From DASRWI01 sp035654655 (GTDB lineage Bacteria; Bacteroidota; Ignavibacteria; Ignavibacteriales; Ignavibacteriaceae), in assembly GCA_035654655.1 (NCBI GenBank), contig DASRWI010000015.1, forward strand, positions 13,509 through 77,508: 64,000 nucleotides of DNA, read 5' to 3'. Positions 54,001 to 61,349 of this stretch are shown piece by piece. Under the pieces are notes generated by a model that saw nothing but the letters and a program-made list of their open reading frames with translations, searched no databases and was not told the origin of the DNA. The position numbers and the translations under genes were made by a program. Position 1 is the stretch's first letter, and every line of letters begins with the position of its first letter.

Positions 54001-54907
54001 TATAAGTATTGGCTATTTTTGCCCATCTATCTTTGTTTGTATTACCTATATTAATTAAACCCGGTAGTATAAGTCCCTTTAAAGTCTTGGCTTCTTCAAG
54101 TAATAATTCCCTGTCAATATTATTTTCTTTAACACCCGGCAAAGAGAGAATATAATTAATTGTTTCATCTAAATGTTCAAAAGCATATTCCCACCCTTCA
54201 TTTGTAGCTTTTATAAATGCTTTAGTATCTTCGGGATGTTCTTCAGTTTCGTGAGCACTGGAAATTAAAATATCACCATAGAAGTCTATTCCATAATCAA
54301 TTGGTCTGATTTTAGTTATTTCAATTCCTTCCTTCTTCAAACGCAAGGCTTCACCACTTGAATAACCTAAAATAGCATCAGCTGATTTATTTTTTAGATT
54401 ATCAATCGGCCAGGGTTCTTCAACAAAATGAACTCTATTTAATGGAATTCCTTCTTTCAAAAGCATCGCTCTGACTTCAACCCATACTTGTTTTGATGAA
54501 ATCACTACTTTTTTGCCAATTAAATCTGATGGAACATCAATATTGTTTTCTGGTAAGGAAAGTATAACTTGTGGAGAATGTTGAAAATAGGATGCTAAGA
54601 CCTTTATTGATGCCCCTTGGAGATATTCAAGAAGCATATCTGTATCTGCCGTGGCAAAATCAATCTTTTTCGCTTTTATTTGATCTACAATTTTTTTATT
54701 TACATCTCTTTGTAAAATTTCAACATCCAAACCTTCTTTAGCATAAAATCCTTTAAATTTCGCTGCATAATAGCCTGCAAATTGAAATTGATGATGCCAT
54801 TTTAATTGCAATTTTACTTTTCTTAATTCTTTGGATTGGACACCAAAAACTAACGACGTAGAGAAAAATAATGCAATAAAGAAAAAAAATAGTTTTGTAG
54901 TCTTCAT
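51053..54907 (-). CDS. sensor histidine kinase with THI5-like periplasmic domain, four PAS and GAF
   Basis: 1284 residues. Order: signal peptide at about 1-22; THI5/NMT1-like solute-binding domain at about 27-320 (LKWHHQFQFAGYYAAKFKGF); one membrane segment (330-352); four PAS domains (about 385-500, 510-625, 635-755, 760-880); GAF (about 890-1040); HisKA with His1069 in IIAHDLRSPF; and HATPase with NLVSNAIKF, DNGLGI (1215-1220) and GTGLGL (1245-1250). No receiver domain is fused. The domain may sense a pyrimidine or sulphonate-like ligand. No response regulator is adjacent, so its partner is unknown. Confidence 0.92.
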   Translation of the reverse strand: MKTTKLFFFFIALFFSTSLVFGVQSKELRKVKLQLKWHHQFQFAGYYAAKFKGFYAKEGLDVEILQRDVNKKIVDQIKAKKIDFATADTDMLLEYLQGASIKVLASYFQHSPQVILSLPENNIDVPSDLIGKKVVISSKQVWVEVRAMLLKEGIPLNRVHFVEEPWPIDNLKNKSADAILGYSSGEALRLKKEGIEITKIRPIDYGIDFYGDILISSAHETEEHPEDTKAFIKATNEGWEYAFEHLDETINYILSLPGVKENNIDRELLLEEAKTLKGLILPGLINIGNTNKDRWAKIANTYKSVGLYKGKVNLDEFFFEPDVKKESHLIKIIIIILGVVVLVVLVAFLWIAQLKRRVNKKTEELQKEIEQRKETEELLKQEKNFFINIMNNIPDPIYFKDKENKFIRINKATAQGFGLRKPNDAIGKTDFDFFEDEHAKIAGEDEKQVLKTGVAIINKEEKEIRSNGKITWASTTKLPFKDEDGNIIGTFGISRDITEKKINEELILNSERKFKALFENSNDAILLMDENGLFECNQKTLEIYQHSKNEILGKSVLDFAPEYQPDGRTSKEIYAKLKLDLQKGPQTIEWLGRRKDGSLFYSEVNVNQVEINGRNVVQAIARDISERKLNEELIKQSESKFKTLFENGNDGIFLMNEKGFIDCNSRTLQLFKCSKEEIIGQHPGTFSPQYQPDGRTSREAADAYINEALNGKSQIFEWIHTAKDKTQFYTDISLNRVEINGKMLIQAIVRDISEKKKAEEIVKTYAEIFQNTKIGIAIGFTEEQCINLVNPALAEMHGYTIDELLGKPVSFLSNEESKIQIPFIYRKALKSGHYECEMVHKHKDGTEFPVQVDITIVRGNKNEILFVILNVQKITTRKEAEKIQTALYKISESVSITDDMDTLYRNIHEIIKHLMPAENFYIALFDEEANKLYFPYFVDKYEKTDPSGIDVGKSLTAYVLRTGKDLLVNEEMDLELRKQGEVDLIGEPTKIWLGVGLKLGQKNIGVLVVQDYENADTYGEREKQILIFVSEQVALAIDKKRKEEELKKYALELKELNANKDKFFSIIAHDLRSPFFALLAISELLSKEINNLSKDEIENLTRELDKALKNEYKLLENLLEWARFQTGRIKYQPANYNLYDEVDHIYDLLRGNIVKKKINFTNSVSQNSFIYADINMVHSIMQNLVSNAIKFSNIDGIIDISSRIKDDMMEISVKDNGLGIRAKDQEKLFKIDEQLTTVGTAQERGTGLGLILCKELVEKNGGTIWVESEFGKGSTFYFTLPLSD

Positions 54908-55102
54908 ATAATTTTGTTAAGTGCTGTAAACATTATCGAAGATTTTTAGATTAATTTAATCTTACATCCCAATACCAAATTTAAGAAAAATGTTCGAGAG
55001 ACAATACTCACAACAAAAAATAATATTATTTGAGGCTTATTCTTTATTTTTGAGGGTTATTAAAAATGAATTTAGATTTTTCAAAATAATAAGGAGATAT
55101 TA

Positions 55103-55537
55103 ATGCCAGTAAGAACAGCAAATGCCGAATGGCGCGGTGATTTAAAAAGTGGAAGCGGTAATGTAAGTACTGAAACAAAAACACTTTCTAATACTAAGTA
55201 CAATTTTGTTTCAAGATTTGAACAGGGAGACCAAACCAATCCAGAGGAATTAATTGGAGCTGCACACTCAGCTTGTTTTTCTATGGCTTTTGCTAATGTT
55301 TTGGCAACAGCAGGTTTCAAGGTAAATTATGTTAGAACAACAGACAAGGTTAATTTTGAAAAACAGGAAGCCGGTTTTACAATTACTAAAATTGATATGA
55401 CTACTGAAGCTGATGTAGAAGGAATATCAGAAGAAGATTTCCAGAAACACGCTGAAGCAGCTAAAAAAGCTTGCCCAATTTCAAGAGCACTAAATCCTTC
55501 AATAAATTTGAACCTTAATGCTACATTGAAAAAGTAA
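55103..55537 (+). CDS. OsmC family peroxiredoxin
   Basis: Thiol peroxidase that reduces organic hydroperoxides, 144 residues. It has the OsmC blocks AEWRGDLKSGSGNV, NPEELIGAAHSACFSMAF with the first catalytic Cys, and KKACPISRALNPSI with the second Cys. Its N-terminus MPVRTANAEWRG is also typical. A very good ribosome site, AAGGAG (55091-55096), precedes the ATG by 6 bases. It converges with glnA, and the two share a hairpin terminator. Confidence 0.95.
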   Translation: MPVRTANAEWRGDLKSGSGNVSTETKTLSNTKYNFVSRFEQGDQTNPEELIGAAHSACFSMAFANVLATAGFKVNYVRTTDKVNFEKQEAGFTITKIDMTTEADVEGISEEDFQKHAEAAKKACPISRALNPSINLNLNATLKK

Positions 55538-55555
55538 ATTCTTACTTAAAGAACA

Positions 55556-55579
55556 AAGGCGGTTTTTTATAACCGCCTT
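55556..55579. terminator. bidirectional rho-independent terminator
   Basis: AAGGCGGTT (55556-55564) pairs with AACCGCCTT (55571-55579) around TTTTAT. It sits between the convergent OsmC and glnA genes. T-rich sequence follows on the plus strand (CACTTTTTT) and is weaker on the minus strand. Confidence 0.75.
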
Positions 55580-55586
55580 CACTTTT

Positions 55587-57014
55587 TTAAACATCATAGT
55601 ACAAACTAAACTCATAAGGATGAGGCTGCAATGCCATTGGCTTAATTTCCTTATCGAATTTGTATTTTATCCAGGTTTCAATTACATCCGGCGTAAACAC
55701 ATCACCCTTCAACAAATACTCGTGGTCTTTTTCCAAGGCTTTCAAAGCTTCTCCTAAACTGCCGGGAGTTGTCGGAACATCCTTTAACTCTTCAGGACTC
55801 ATATCATAGATATCTTTTTCTAAAGGTTCACCCGGTTCAATCCTGTTTGTAATTCCATCTAATCCTGCCATTAGTATTGCAGAGAAAGCTAAGTAAGGAT
55901 TAGCAGAAGGGTCGGGACAGCGGAACTCTAATCTTTTTGATTTTGGATTATTAGAATACATTGGAATTCTTATTGAAGCACTTCTGTTTCTTTGTGAGTA
56001 TGCTAAGTTAACTGGAGCTTCAAATCCCGGAACTAATCTCTTAAATGAATTTGTTGTAGGGTTAGTAAATGCAATTAATGAATCAGCGTGCTTTAATAAT
56101 CCGCCAATAAAGTATAAAGCCATTTCACTTAAGCCTGCATAACCAGGACCGGCAAACAAAGGCTTTCCTTTTTTCCATAAGCTTACGTGAACGTGCATAC
56201 CACTTCCATTATCACCGAAGATTGGCTTAGGCATATAAGTAGCAGTTTTGTTATACATCTTGGCAGTATTTTTAACAATATACTTGAACATCAACAATTG
56301 GTCGGCAGCTCTTAACAAATCTTTATACTTTAAATCTATTTCGCATTGACCTCCGCTTGCCACTTCGTGGTGCTGAGCTTCAACATCAATTCCTGCATTA
56401 ATTAAATTTAACACCATTTCATTTCTAAGGTCCATTAAAGAGTCAATTGGAGGAACAGGAAAATAAGCTTCCTTATATCTTGGTTTATATCCCAAATTTG
56501 GCTGCTCATCTCTACCGCTATTCCACTTACCTTCTTCTGAATCTACAACATAAAAACTACTATTTGGAGTTGAATCAAATCTTACATCATCAAAAACAAA
56601 AAATTCTGCTTCAGGACCAAAATAAGCTGTATCTGCAATATTTGTTGATTGGAGATAAGCTACTGCTTTCTGTGTAATACTTCTTGGACATCTGGAATAT
56701 TTTTCTCTCGTTGCAGGTTCATATACATCGCATATTAAACTAATTGTTGGGGCTGCTATAAACGTATCTAAGAACATTGTTGCCGGGTCAGGAATTATAA
56801 GCATATCGCTTTCATTTATTTCCTTCCATCCTCTCATTGATGAACCATCAAAACCAAATCCATCTTCAAAAGCTCCTGCATCAAATTGATTTGAAGGAAT
56901 TGTATAATGCTGCCACTGACCCGGGAAATCCATAAACTTAAAATCAACAAATTTTATATTATTATCTTTAATGTACTTTAATACATTATCAACCGGACTA
57001 TTAGTCTTAGCCAT
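55587..57014 (-). CDS. glnA: type I glutamine synthetase
   Basis: Assimilates ammonia: glutamate + NH3 + ATP to glutamine. 475 residues from ATG 57014, with AAGGA upstream; a TTG at 57020 is also in frame. Motifs: GFDGSSMRGW, EAEFF, KPIFGDNGSGMHVHVSLW (ATP/glutamate site) and SQRNRSASIRIP. A DIYDMSPEE stretch with a Tyr at residue 403 lies where type I-beta enzymes have the adenylylation site NLYDLPPEE; whether it is used depends on a GlnE that is not in the window. The Lrp/AsnC gene lies directly upstream on the same strand. Confidence 0.97.
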   Translation of the reverse strand: MAKTNSPVDNVLKYIKDNNIKFVDFKFMDFPGQWQHYTIPSNQFDAGAFEDGFGFDGSSMRGWKEINESDMLIIPDPATMFLDTFIAAPTISLICDVYEPATREKYSRCPRSITQKAVAYLQSTNIADTAYFGPEAEFFVFDDVRFDSTPNSSFYVVDSEEGKWNSGRDEQPNLGYKPRYKEAYFPVPPIDSLMDLRNEMVLNLINAGIDVEAQHHEVASGGQCEIDLKYKDLLRAADQLLMFKYIVKNTAKMYNKTATYMPKPIFGDNGSGMHVHVSLWKKGKPLFAGPGYAGLSEMALYFIGGLLKHADSLIAFTNPTTNSFKRLVPGFEAPVNLAYSQRNRSASIRIPMYSNNPKSKRLEFRCPDPSANPYLAFSAILMAGLDGITNRIEPGEPLEKDIYDMSPEELKDVPTTPGSLGEALKALEKDHEYLLKGDVFTPDVIETWIKYKFDKEIKPMALQPHPYEFSLYYDV

Positions 57015-57026
57015 TGTCAATCCTTA

Positions 57027-57494
57027 CTATTTATTTATTAAATCTTTTTTTAATTCTAACTCTGTAGTTTCTTTAATTGTGGATAGAACGAAAGTTGTCT
57101 TTGTTGCGGTAACACCTGGCCATGATTGAATTTCTCCCAACAATTTTTCAAGAGCTTCAGTATTTTTTACCACAGCCTTTAAAAGATGAGAACCTTCCCC
57201 AAGTACAGAATGACATTCAAGTATTGTTGGAATTCTTTTTACATTATCAATTAATTTTTCATAATTTTTAGAAGAATCCATTATCACCTGAATGTATGCC
57301 ATTATATCATAACCAAAAGCTTTGCGGTTTAACTTTGCATAATAGCCTTCAAGAAAACCTTTCTCTTCAAGCTTGTTTAAACGTTCACTAACTGAAGGAA
57401 GAGATAACCCAACAGCTTCTGCAATTTCATTTCTTTTCTTTCTTCCATTCAACTGAAGAAGAGATAATATCTTAATATCTAAGTTGTCCAACAT
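57027..57494 (-). CDS. Lrp/AsnC family transcriptional regulator
   Basis: 155 residues: an N-terminal winged helix (LDIKILSLLQLNGRKKRNEI; GLSLPSVSERLNKLEEKG) and a C-terminal RAM domain (about 70-150, AYIQVIMDSSKNYEKLI; VTATKTTFVLSTIKE). Lrp-type octameric regulators bind amino acids. It lies 12 bases upstream of the glnA ATG on the same strand, so it is probably cotranscribed and may control glnA and itself in response to glutamine or another amino acid; this is inferred from context. A 9-base inverted repeat lies just upstream of its ATG (57497-57550). Confidence 0.92.
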   Translation of the reverse strand: MLDNLDIKILSLLQLNGRKKRNEIAEAVGLSLPSVSERLNKLEEKGFLEGYYAKLNRKAFGYDIMAYIQVIMDSSKNYEKLIDNVKRIPTILECHSVLGEGSHLLKAVVKNTEALEKLLGEIQSWPGVTATKTTFVLSTIKETTELELKKDLINK

Positions 57495-57496
57495 AG

Positions 57497-57550
57497 AATA
57501 CCTTAATTATTTAGGAATATTTCAAATTTCACAGTAGAATATAAGGTATT
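57497..57550. promoter_or_regulatory. 9-base inverted repeat upstream of the Lrp/AsnC gene
   Basis: AATACCTTA (57497-57505) and its exact complement TAAGGTATT (57542-57550) flank 36 bases. One arm ends 2 bases before the ATG at 57494. The position and symmetry suggest a self-regulatory operator of the Lrp/AsnC protein or a leader hairpin. Weak evidence. Confidence 0.35.
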
Positions 57551-57615
57551 TGTATAATAAATGTCAAATTAAGAATAGACTTTTTTTATGATGTGCAATA
57601 AATATTTAGAAGGTG

Positions 57616-57717
57616 TCTGATTTAAATCTAATAGGTCTTCGAGTGTTTTCATTCCGATTATTCGGAATGAAAATGTATCGACCACAAAGTGGTCCCTTCG
57701 GGAGAAGCCCTATCAGA
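57616..57717. repeat. structured dispersed repeat at the 3' end of the carbamoyltransferase operon
   Basis: Begins TCTGAT and ends CCCTATCAGA, so the outer ends are partly complementary. Inside are two perfect hairpins: CATTCCGA/TCGGAATG (57650-57669) and GACCAC-AAA-GTGGTC (57680-57694), and the palindromic CCCTTCGGG. CTTCGAGTGTTTTCATTCC (57637-57655) also occurs at 1504-1522, and 57682-57703 resembles the complement of 1724-1745 with about 3 mismatches. It lies 15 bases past the last gene of the operon. It could be a small non-coding mobile element. Confidence 0.6.
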
Positions 57718-57731
57718 AATAAAATGTAAAC

Positions 57732-57869
57732 TTATTTCTCTTTCCTTATGTTTTCTTTTTCTTTATTCCTGTCGTAAGCATTTTTTTTCTTTTCGACCTT
57801 TGGAGGTTTTTGCGGAACAGGTATTCGTTTCTCTTTTTTCTCTACTATTATTATTTCTTTTTTAGCCAT
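57732..57869 (-). CDS. 45-residue lysine-rich protein in the carbamoyltransferase operon
   Basis: Short gene at the end of the operon: ATG at 57869, 6 bases after the DUF5989 stop, TAA at 57732. The product starts MAKKEIIIVEKKEKRIPVPQ and is very basic: 14 Lys, 3 Arg, 7 Glu and 1 Asp in 45 residues, with a proline-rich centre. No family was recognised and no membrane segment is present. Support: tight spacing, same strand, clean start and stop. Against: short and low-complexity. Could be a charged adaptor or accessory peptide of the modification machinery. Confidence 0.5.
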   Translation of the reverse strand: MAKKEIIIVEKKEKRIPVPQKPPKVEKKKNAYDRNKEKENIRKEK

Positions 57870-57875
57870 TACAAA

Positions 57876-58034
57876 TTAAAAGATAGTATAAATAAATGGA
57901 GCTAAAGCTGAACCTTGTGTAAGAATAATTAAACCGCCTAATAGCAATAAGAATATTAATATTGGTGCCAGCCACCATTTTTTTCTTACTTTAAGAAATT
58001 CCCACAACTCTGATATGATTGATAATTTTGACAT
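57876..58034 (-). CDS. DUF5989 family small membrane protein
   Basis: 52 residues. Amphipathic start MSKLSIISELWEFLKVRKKW, then a single membrane helix (about residues 22-38) and the tail LTQGSALAPFIYTIF. The WEFLKxRKKWWLxP pattern and GGLIxLTQGSAxAPFIY tail match the DUF5989 family, which I recall as small proteins encoded next to carbamoyltransferase and SxtJ genes. The function is unknown. The gene starts 2 bases after the SxtJ stop and ends 6 bases before the 45-residue gene, so it is part of the operon. Confidence 0.8.
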   Translation of the reverse strand: MSKLSIISELWEFLKVRKKWWLAPILIFLLLLGGLIILTQGSALAPFIYTIF

Positions 58035-58036
58035 AA

Positions 58037-58453
58037 TTAAAATTGTCTTTCGTATTCTATTTTACTATTCTCTTTAACTTCTTTTTTAATCCAATAGCTT
58101 GAGCTATTTTTTTCATACTTCAAATTTAAAAAATCTTTTCCTAATATTTTAACAATAAAAGCTATTGGAGTAATTACTAAAAAGAAAAGCAATGTTAAGA
58201 TAATTCTCGATGTAAACCATCCAAGCACTATACCTAATCCCATCCAAACTCTATTTAATGGTTTAAGTATCATAGGGAATAACAATGCAGGAATAATTAA
58301 AAGAAAAGCAATTAATAAGAGATAATAATTTAGATTTCCCTTCCATAAATAAATTATACCGGCAACAATGATTAAAAATATTCCAATTGTAAACCCGAAT
58401 TTTCTTAAATCTTTATCCGTCTCTTTAATATTATTAAATTCTTCTTTTAACAT
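58037..58453 (-). CDS. SxtJ family membrane protein
   Basis: 138 residues with three to four membrane segments (about 23-39, 45-65, 72-86, 88-106) and LKPLNRVWMGLGIVLGWFTSRI in the centre, which matches SxtJ-type proteins named after the cyanobacterial saxitoxin cluster. Members are commonly encoded beside carbamoyltransferases; their biochemical role is not established. It starts 3 bases after the carbamoyltransferase stop and is followed at 2 bases by DUF5989. Probably a membrane partner of the carbamoylating enzyme. Confidence 0.82.
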   Translation of the reverse strand: MLKEEFNNIKETDKDLRKFGFTIGIFLIIVAGIIYLWKGNLNYYLLLIAFLLIIPALLFPMILKPLNRVWMGLGIVLGWFTSRIILTLLFFLVITPIAFIVKILGKDFLNLKYEKNSSSYWIKKEVKENSKIEYERQF

Positions 58454-58456
58454 TGC

Positions 58457-60274
58457 TTAATCCAATTCAAATTCTTTTTTCCAGTTGATGTCATTTTCAA
58501 GTTCTTTTTGATTTGTCTTATCAAGCAGATAATTACCCAAAATCAAATAATCAATATTTGTCCTCATAAAACATTTATAAGCATCTTCAGGAGTGCATAC
58601 AATAGGTTCGCCTCTTACATTAAAAGATGTATTTACTATAACTGCACATCCATATTTTTTGTAAAATGTATTTATAAGATTATAATACTTAGGGTTTGTT
58701 TCCTTATGTACTGTCTGTAATCTTGCGGAATAATCAACGTGAGTTATTGCAGGTATATCCGATTTAGGAATATTCAACTTATCTATTCCCCATAATTTTT
58801 CTTCACTGTCACTAATTTTTATTCTTCGTTCTTTTTTAACATCAGCAACTAAAAGCATATATGGAGATGGATAATCTGTCTCAAAATAATCTGATACTTT
58901 ATCAGCTAAAACAGAAGGTGCAAATGGTCTGAATCCTTCTCTGAATTTTATTTTTATATTCATCAAAGCCTGCATCTTTGCCGAACGAGCATCCCCTATT
59001 ATAGACCTTGAACCAAGAGCACGTGGCCCAAATTCCATTCTTCCCTGAAACCATCCTAAAACCTTTTCCGAAGCAATTAAATCAGCACACAAATCATAAA
59101 TCTCTTCGTCTTTTAATCTTACGTGCGGAATTTTATTCTTATTAAGGAAATTATTTATTTCTTCATTTGAAAATTCCGGACCTAAAAATGAACCTTTTTG
59201 AAAATCATTTTTATCATCAGCAACTCTTTCATTTCCGAAGTACTTATACCATCCAACCAATGCTGCACCCAATGCACCACCAGCATCTCCTGAAGCAGGC
59301 TGTATCCAAATATTTTCAAATGGTCCTTCTCTTAAAAGTTTTCCATTGGCAACACAATTAAGGGCAACACCACCAGCAAGAACTAAATTTTTTAAACCAG
59401 TTTCTTTATGAACGTGGTTAGCAATTTTTAATACAATCTCTTCAGTTACTTCCTGGACTGACCTTGCTAAGTCCATTTCCTTTTGAGTAAGCTTTGATTC
59501 AGGTACTCTTGGTGCACCACCAAAAAGTTCATTAAACTTTTTGTTTGTCATTTTAAGTCCGACAGAATAATCAAAGTACTTCATATTCAACTTGAAGGAA
59601 CCATCTTCTTTAACATCAATAAGCTTTTTATAAATTAAATCCTTATACTTCGGTACTCCATAGGGAGCAAGTCCCATTACTTTATACTCACCTGAATTTA
59701 CTTTGAATCCGGTATAATATGTAATAGCAGAGTACAACAATCCTAATGAATGAGGGAATTTTATTTCAGCTTTAATATCAACTTTATTTCCATAACCTAT
59801 TCCCCAGCTTGTAGTTGTCCACTCACCGACTCCATCCATTGTTATAATAGCTGCATTGTTATATGGAGATGGATAAAAAGCGGATGCTGAATGAGATTCG
59901 TGATGTTCAGGGAAAATTATTTTCCCCTGAAATTTAAGTTCATCTTTTATGAACTCTTTCATCCATAGTTTTTGCTTTATCCATAAAGGCATTGCCATTA
60001 AGAATGATGGAAATCCTTTTGGTGCAAATGAAAGATAAGTTTCAAGTATACGTTCGAACTTTAAAAATGGTTTATCATAAAAAGATACTAATTCAAGGTC
60101 ATCAGCTTTTATACCTTCATAGTTAAGGCAGTAATTAATAGCATTAATAGGAAAATTATGGTCGTGTTTTTTCCGGGTAAATCTTTCTTCCTGCGCAGCA
60201 GCAATTATTTCACCATCCTTAACCAGGCAGGCTGCACTATCGTGGTAATATGCTGATATTCCTAAAATATACAT
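58457..60274 (-). CDS. NodU/CmcH family carbamoyltransferase
   Basis: Transfers a carbamoyl group from carbamoyl phosphate to a hydroxyl of a sugar or other metabolite. 605 residues. Two domains: an N-terminal Kae1/TsaD-like part with ILGISAYYHDSAACLVKDG and the metal motif HHESH (124-128), and DGVGEWTTTSWG for the nucleotide site; the C-terminal YrdC-like part has NTSFNVRGEPIVCTPEDA. Members act on nodulation factors, antibiotics, toxins and polysaccharides; this one is not assignable to a substrate by sequence. It lies 49 bases after the aminotransferase-like gene and leads the SxtJ-DUF5989-45-aa trio. Confidence 0.94.
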   Translation of the reverse strand: MYILGISAYYHDSAACLVKDGEIIAAAQEERFTRKKHDHNFPINAINYCLNYEGIKADDLELVSFYDKPFLKFERILETYLSFAPKGFPSFLMAMPLWIKQKLWMKEFIKDELKFQGKIIFPEHHESHSASAFYPSPYNNAAIITMDGVGEWTTTSWGIGYGNKVDIKAEIKFPHSLGLLYSAITYYTGFKVNSGEYKVMGLAPYGVPKYKDLIYKKLIDVKEDGSFKLNMKYFDYSVGLKMTNKKFNELFGGAPRVPESKLTQKEMDLARSVQEVTEEIVLKIANHVHKETGLKNLVLAGGVALNCVANGKLLREGPFENIWIQPASGDAGGALGAALVGWYKYFGNERVADDKNDFQKGSFLGPEFSNEEINNFLNKNKIPHVRLKDEEIYDLCADLIASEKVLGWFQGRMEFGPRALGSRSIIGDARSAKMQALMNIKIKFREGFRPFAPSVLADKVSDYFETDYPSPYMLLVADVKKERRIKISDSEEKLWGIDKLNIPKSDIPAITHVDYSARLQTVHKETNPKYYNLINTFYKKYGCAVIVNTSFNVRGEPIVCTPEDAYKCFMRTNIDYLILGNYLLDKTNQKELENDINWKKEFELD

Positions 60275-60323
60275 TTACTTTTTACTATATTCCTAAAGGT
60301 TAAATATATGAAACATTACATTT

Positions 60324-61283
60324 TTATAAAATACTCTTTAGAGTAGTAATTATGCGCTTCATATCTTTTATATTATATCGTTGGTCAATTGGGATTGGTA
60401 ATAAGTATTTCGTAAGTACTCTTTCCCAGCTATCCGCATCAGTCCATTTGAAAACATTTTTCCATAACATTGGTACATAAATTTTATTTTCAATCAGTTT
60501 ATCTCTTACTCCGCTTTTATTAATTAAAAGCGGGTAAGCAAAAGGTGCATTAACTTTTTTCCAGTTTAATTTTAACTCATTAATTTCTGCCAACTTGGTA
60601 TGAAGATAATTAAAGTTAAAATTTCTTTTTTCAATTACTTCTTTATAATCAATTGATTCAAGTAAACTTTTAGTAAGCTTTGACATTCTCTTAATGTCTG
60701 TATTGCTTAAGGATATTTCATTCTCTTCAAATAATTTTAATCCTGATGATGCATCAACATCAATCCTTTTTAATAAGTACATCCCTCTTTTATAGGATTC
60801 ATCAACGTCATATTCTTCTTCATTTTTCTTATTTGTATAAAGAATTCCTCCATCAGGAACTCCTAAAAATTTTCTTGCTGAATAAAAAGTGTCAACATCT
60901 TTTTTTGGTTTAGAAAAAAAAGCTTGAGTATTATCAACGATCAAATTTTTGTATATAGCCTTTAGCTTATTTACATTCTTATCGCATAAACCAAAATAAT
61001 TCACATATAGAAAAGCTTCATTCTTTTTTAGATTAAATGTCCTTTGAGGATAAAATTTTTCATCAATGCTATAAAAAGAATAAATTAAATCAGTCTTTTT
61101 TACGGGTTCAAGAATAGAATCGCATATATAATGAGGAAGATAAATTTTTCTGAACTTCTTTGTCATTAAGATATACTCAAGGCAGCTTCTACCTGAATTT
61201 AGAAGAATTGCATTCTTATGATATAAACCTTTTTTCTGGAATTCCAATTCAAAATATCCCCCAATTTCTTTCTTCGATTTCAT
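60324..61283 (-). CDS. DegT/DnrJ/EryC1/StrS-like aminotransferase-fold protein
   Basis: 319 residues, somewhat shorter than the usual 360-390 of nucleotide-sugar aminotransferases. The PLP-fold features are SGRSCLEYIL near residue 30 (family SGTxAL), VDNTQAFF at 116-123 (family EDxAQ), and SARKFLGVPDGG at 135-146, in which Lys138 sits where the PLP lysine is expected (SFxxxKxxxxGEGG). Several consensus residues differ, so it could be a diverged member or a non-enzymatic one. First gene of the operon with the carbamoyltransferase; it may make an amino-sugar or aldimine precursor. Confidence 0.7.
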   Translation of the reverse strand: MKSKKEIGGYFELEFQKKGLYHKNAILLNSGRSCLEYILMTKKFRKIYLPHYICDSILEPVKKTDLIYSFYSIDEKFYPQRTFNLKKNEAFLYVNYFGLCDKNVNKLKAIYKNLIVDNTQAFFSKPKKDVDTFYSARKFLGVPDGGILYTNKKNEEEYDVDESYKRGMYLLKRIDVDASSGLKLFEENEISLSNTDIKRMSKLTKSLLESIDYKEVIEKRNFNFNYLHTKLAEINELKLNWKKVNAPFAYPLLINKSGVRDKLIENKIYVPMLWKNVFKWTDADSWERVLTKYLLPIPIDQRYNIKDMKRIITTLKSIL

Positions 61284-61349
61284 TTTTATTCTATCAATTA
61301 TTTACAATAAATTAATTAAATTATGAGTTAATTTTTAAACAAAAGTTAT

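Noticed and set aside
51053..54907. A hybrid kinase with a receiver domain
   Set aside because: The protein ends right after the HATPase domain (FYFTLPLSD); no receiver Asp/Lys pattern follows.
55081..55320. A 79-codon minus-strand frame overlapping OsmC
   Set aside because: It is antisense to a gene with a perfect ribosome site and full OsmC motifs; no signature of its own.
57732..57869. The lysine-rich frame as a signal-less chance ORF
   Set aside because: I kept it as a low-confidence gene rather than rejecting it, because of its tight spacing; yet its low complexity means chance is possible.
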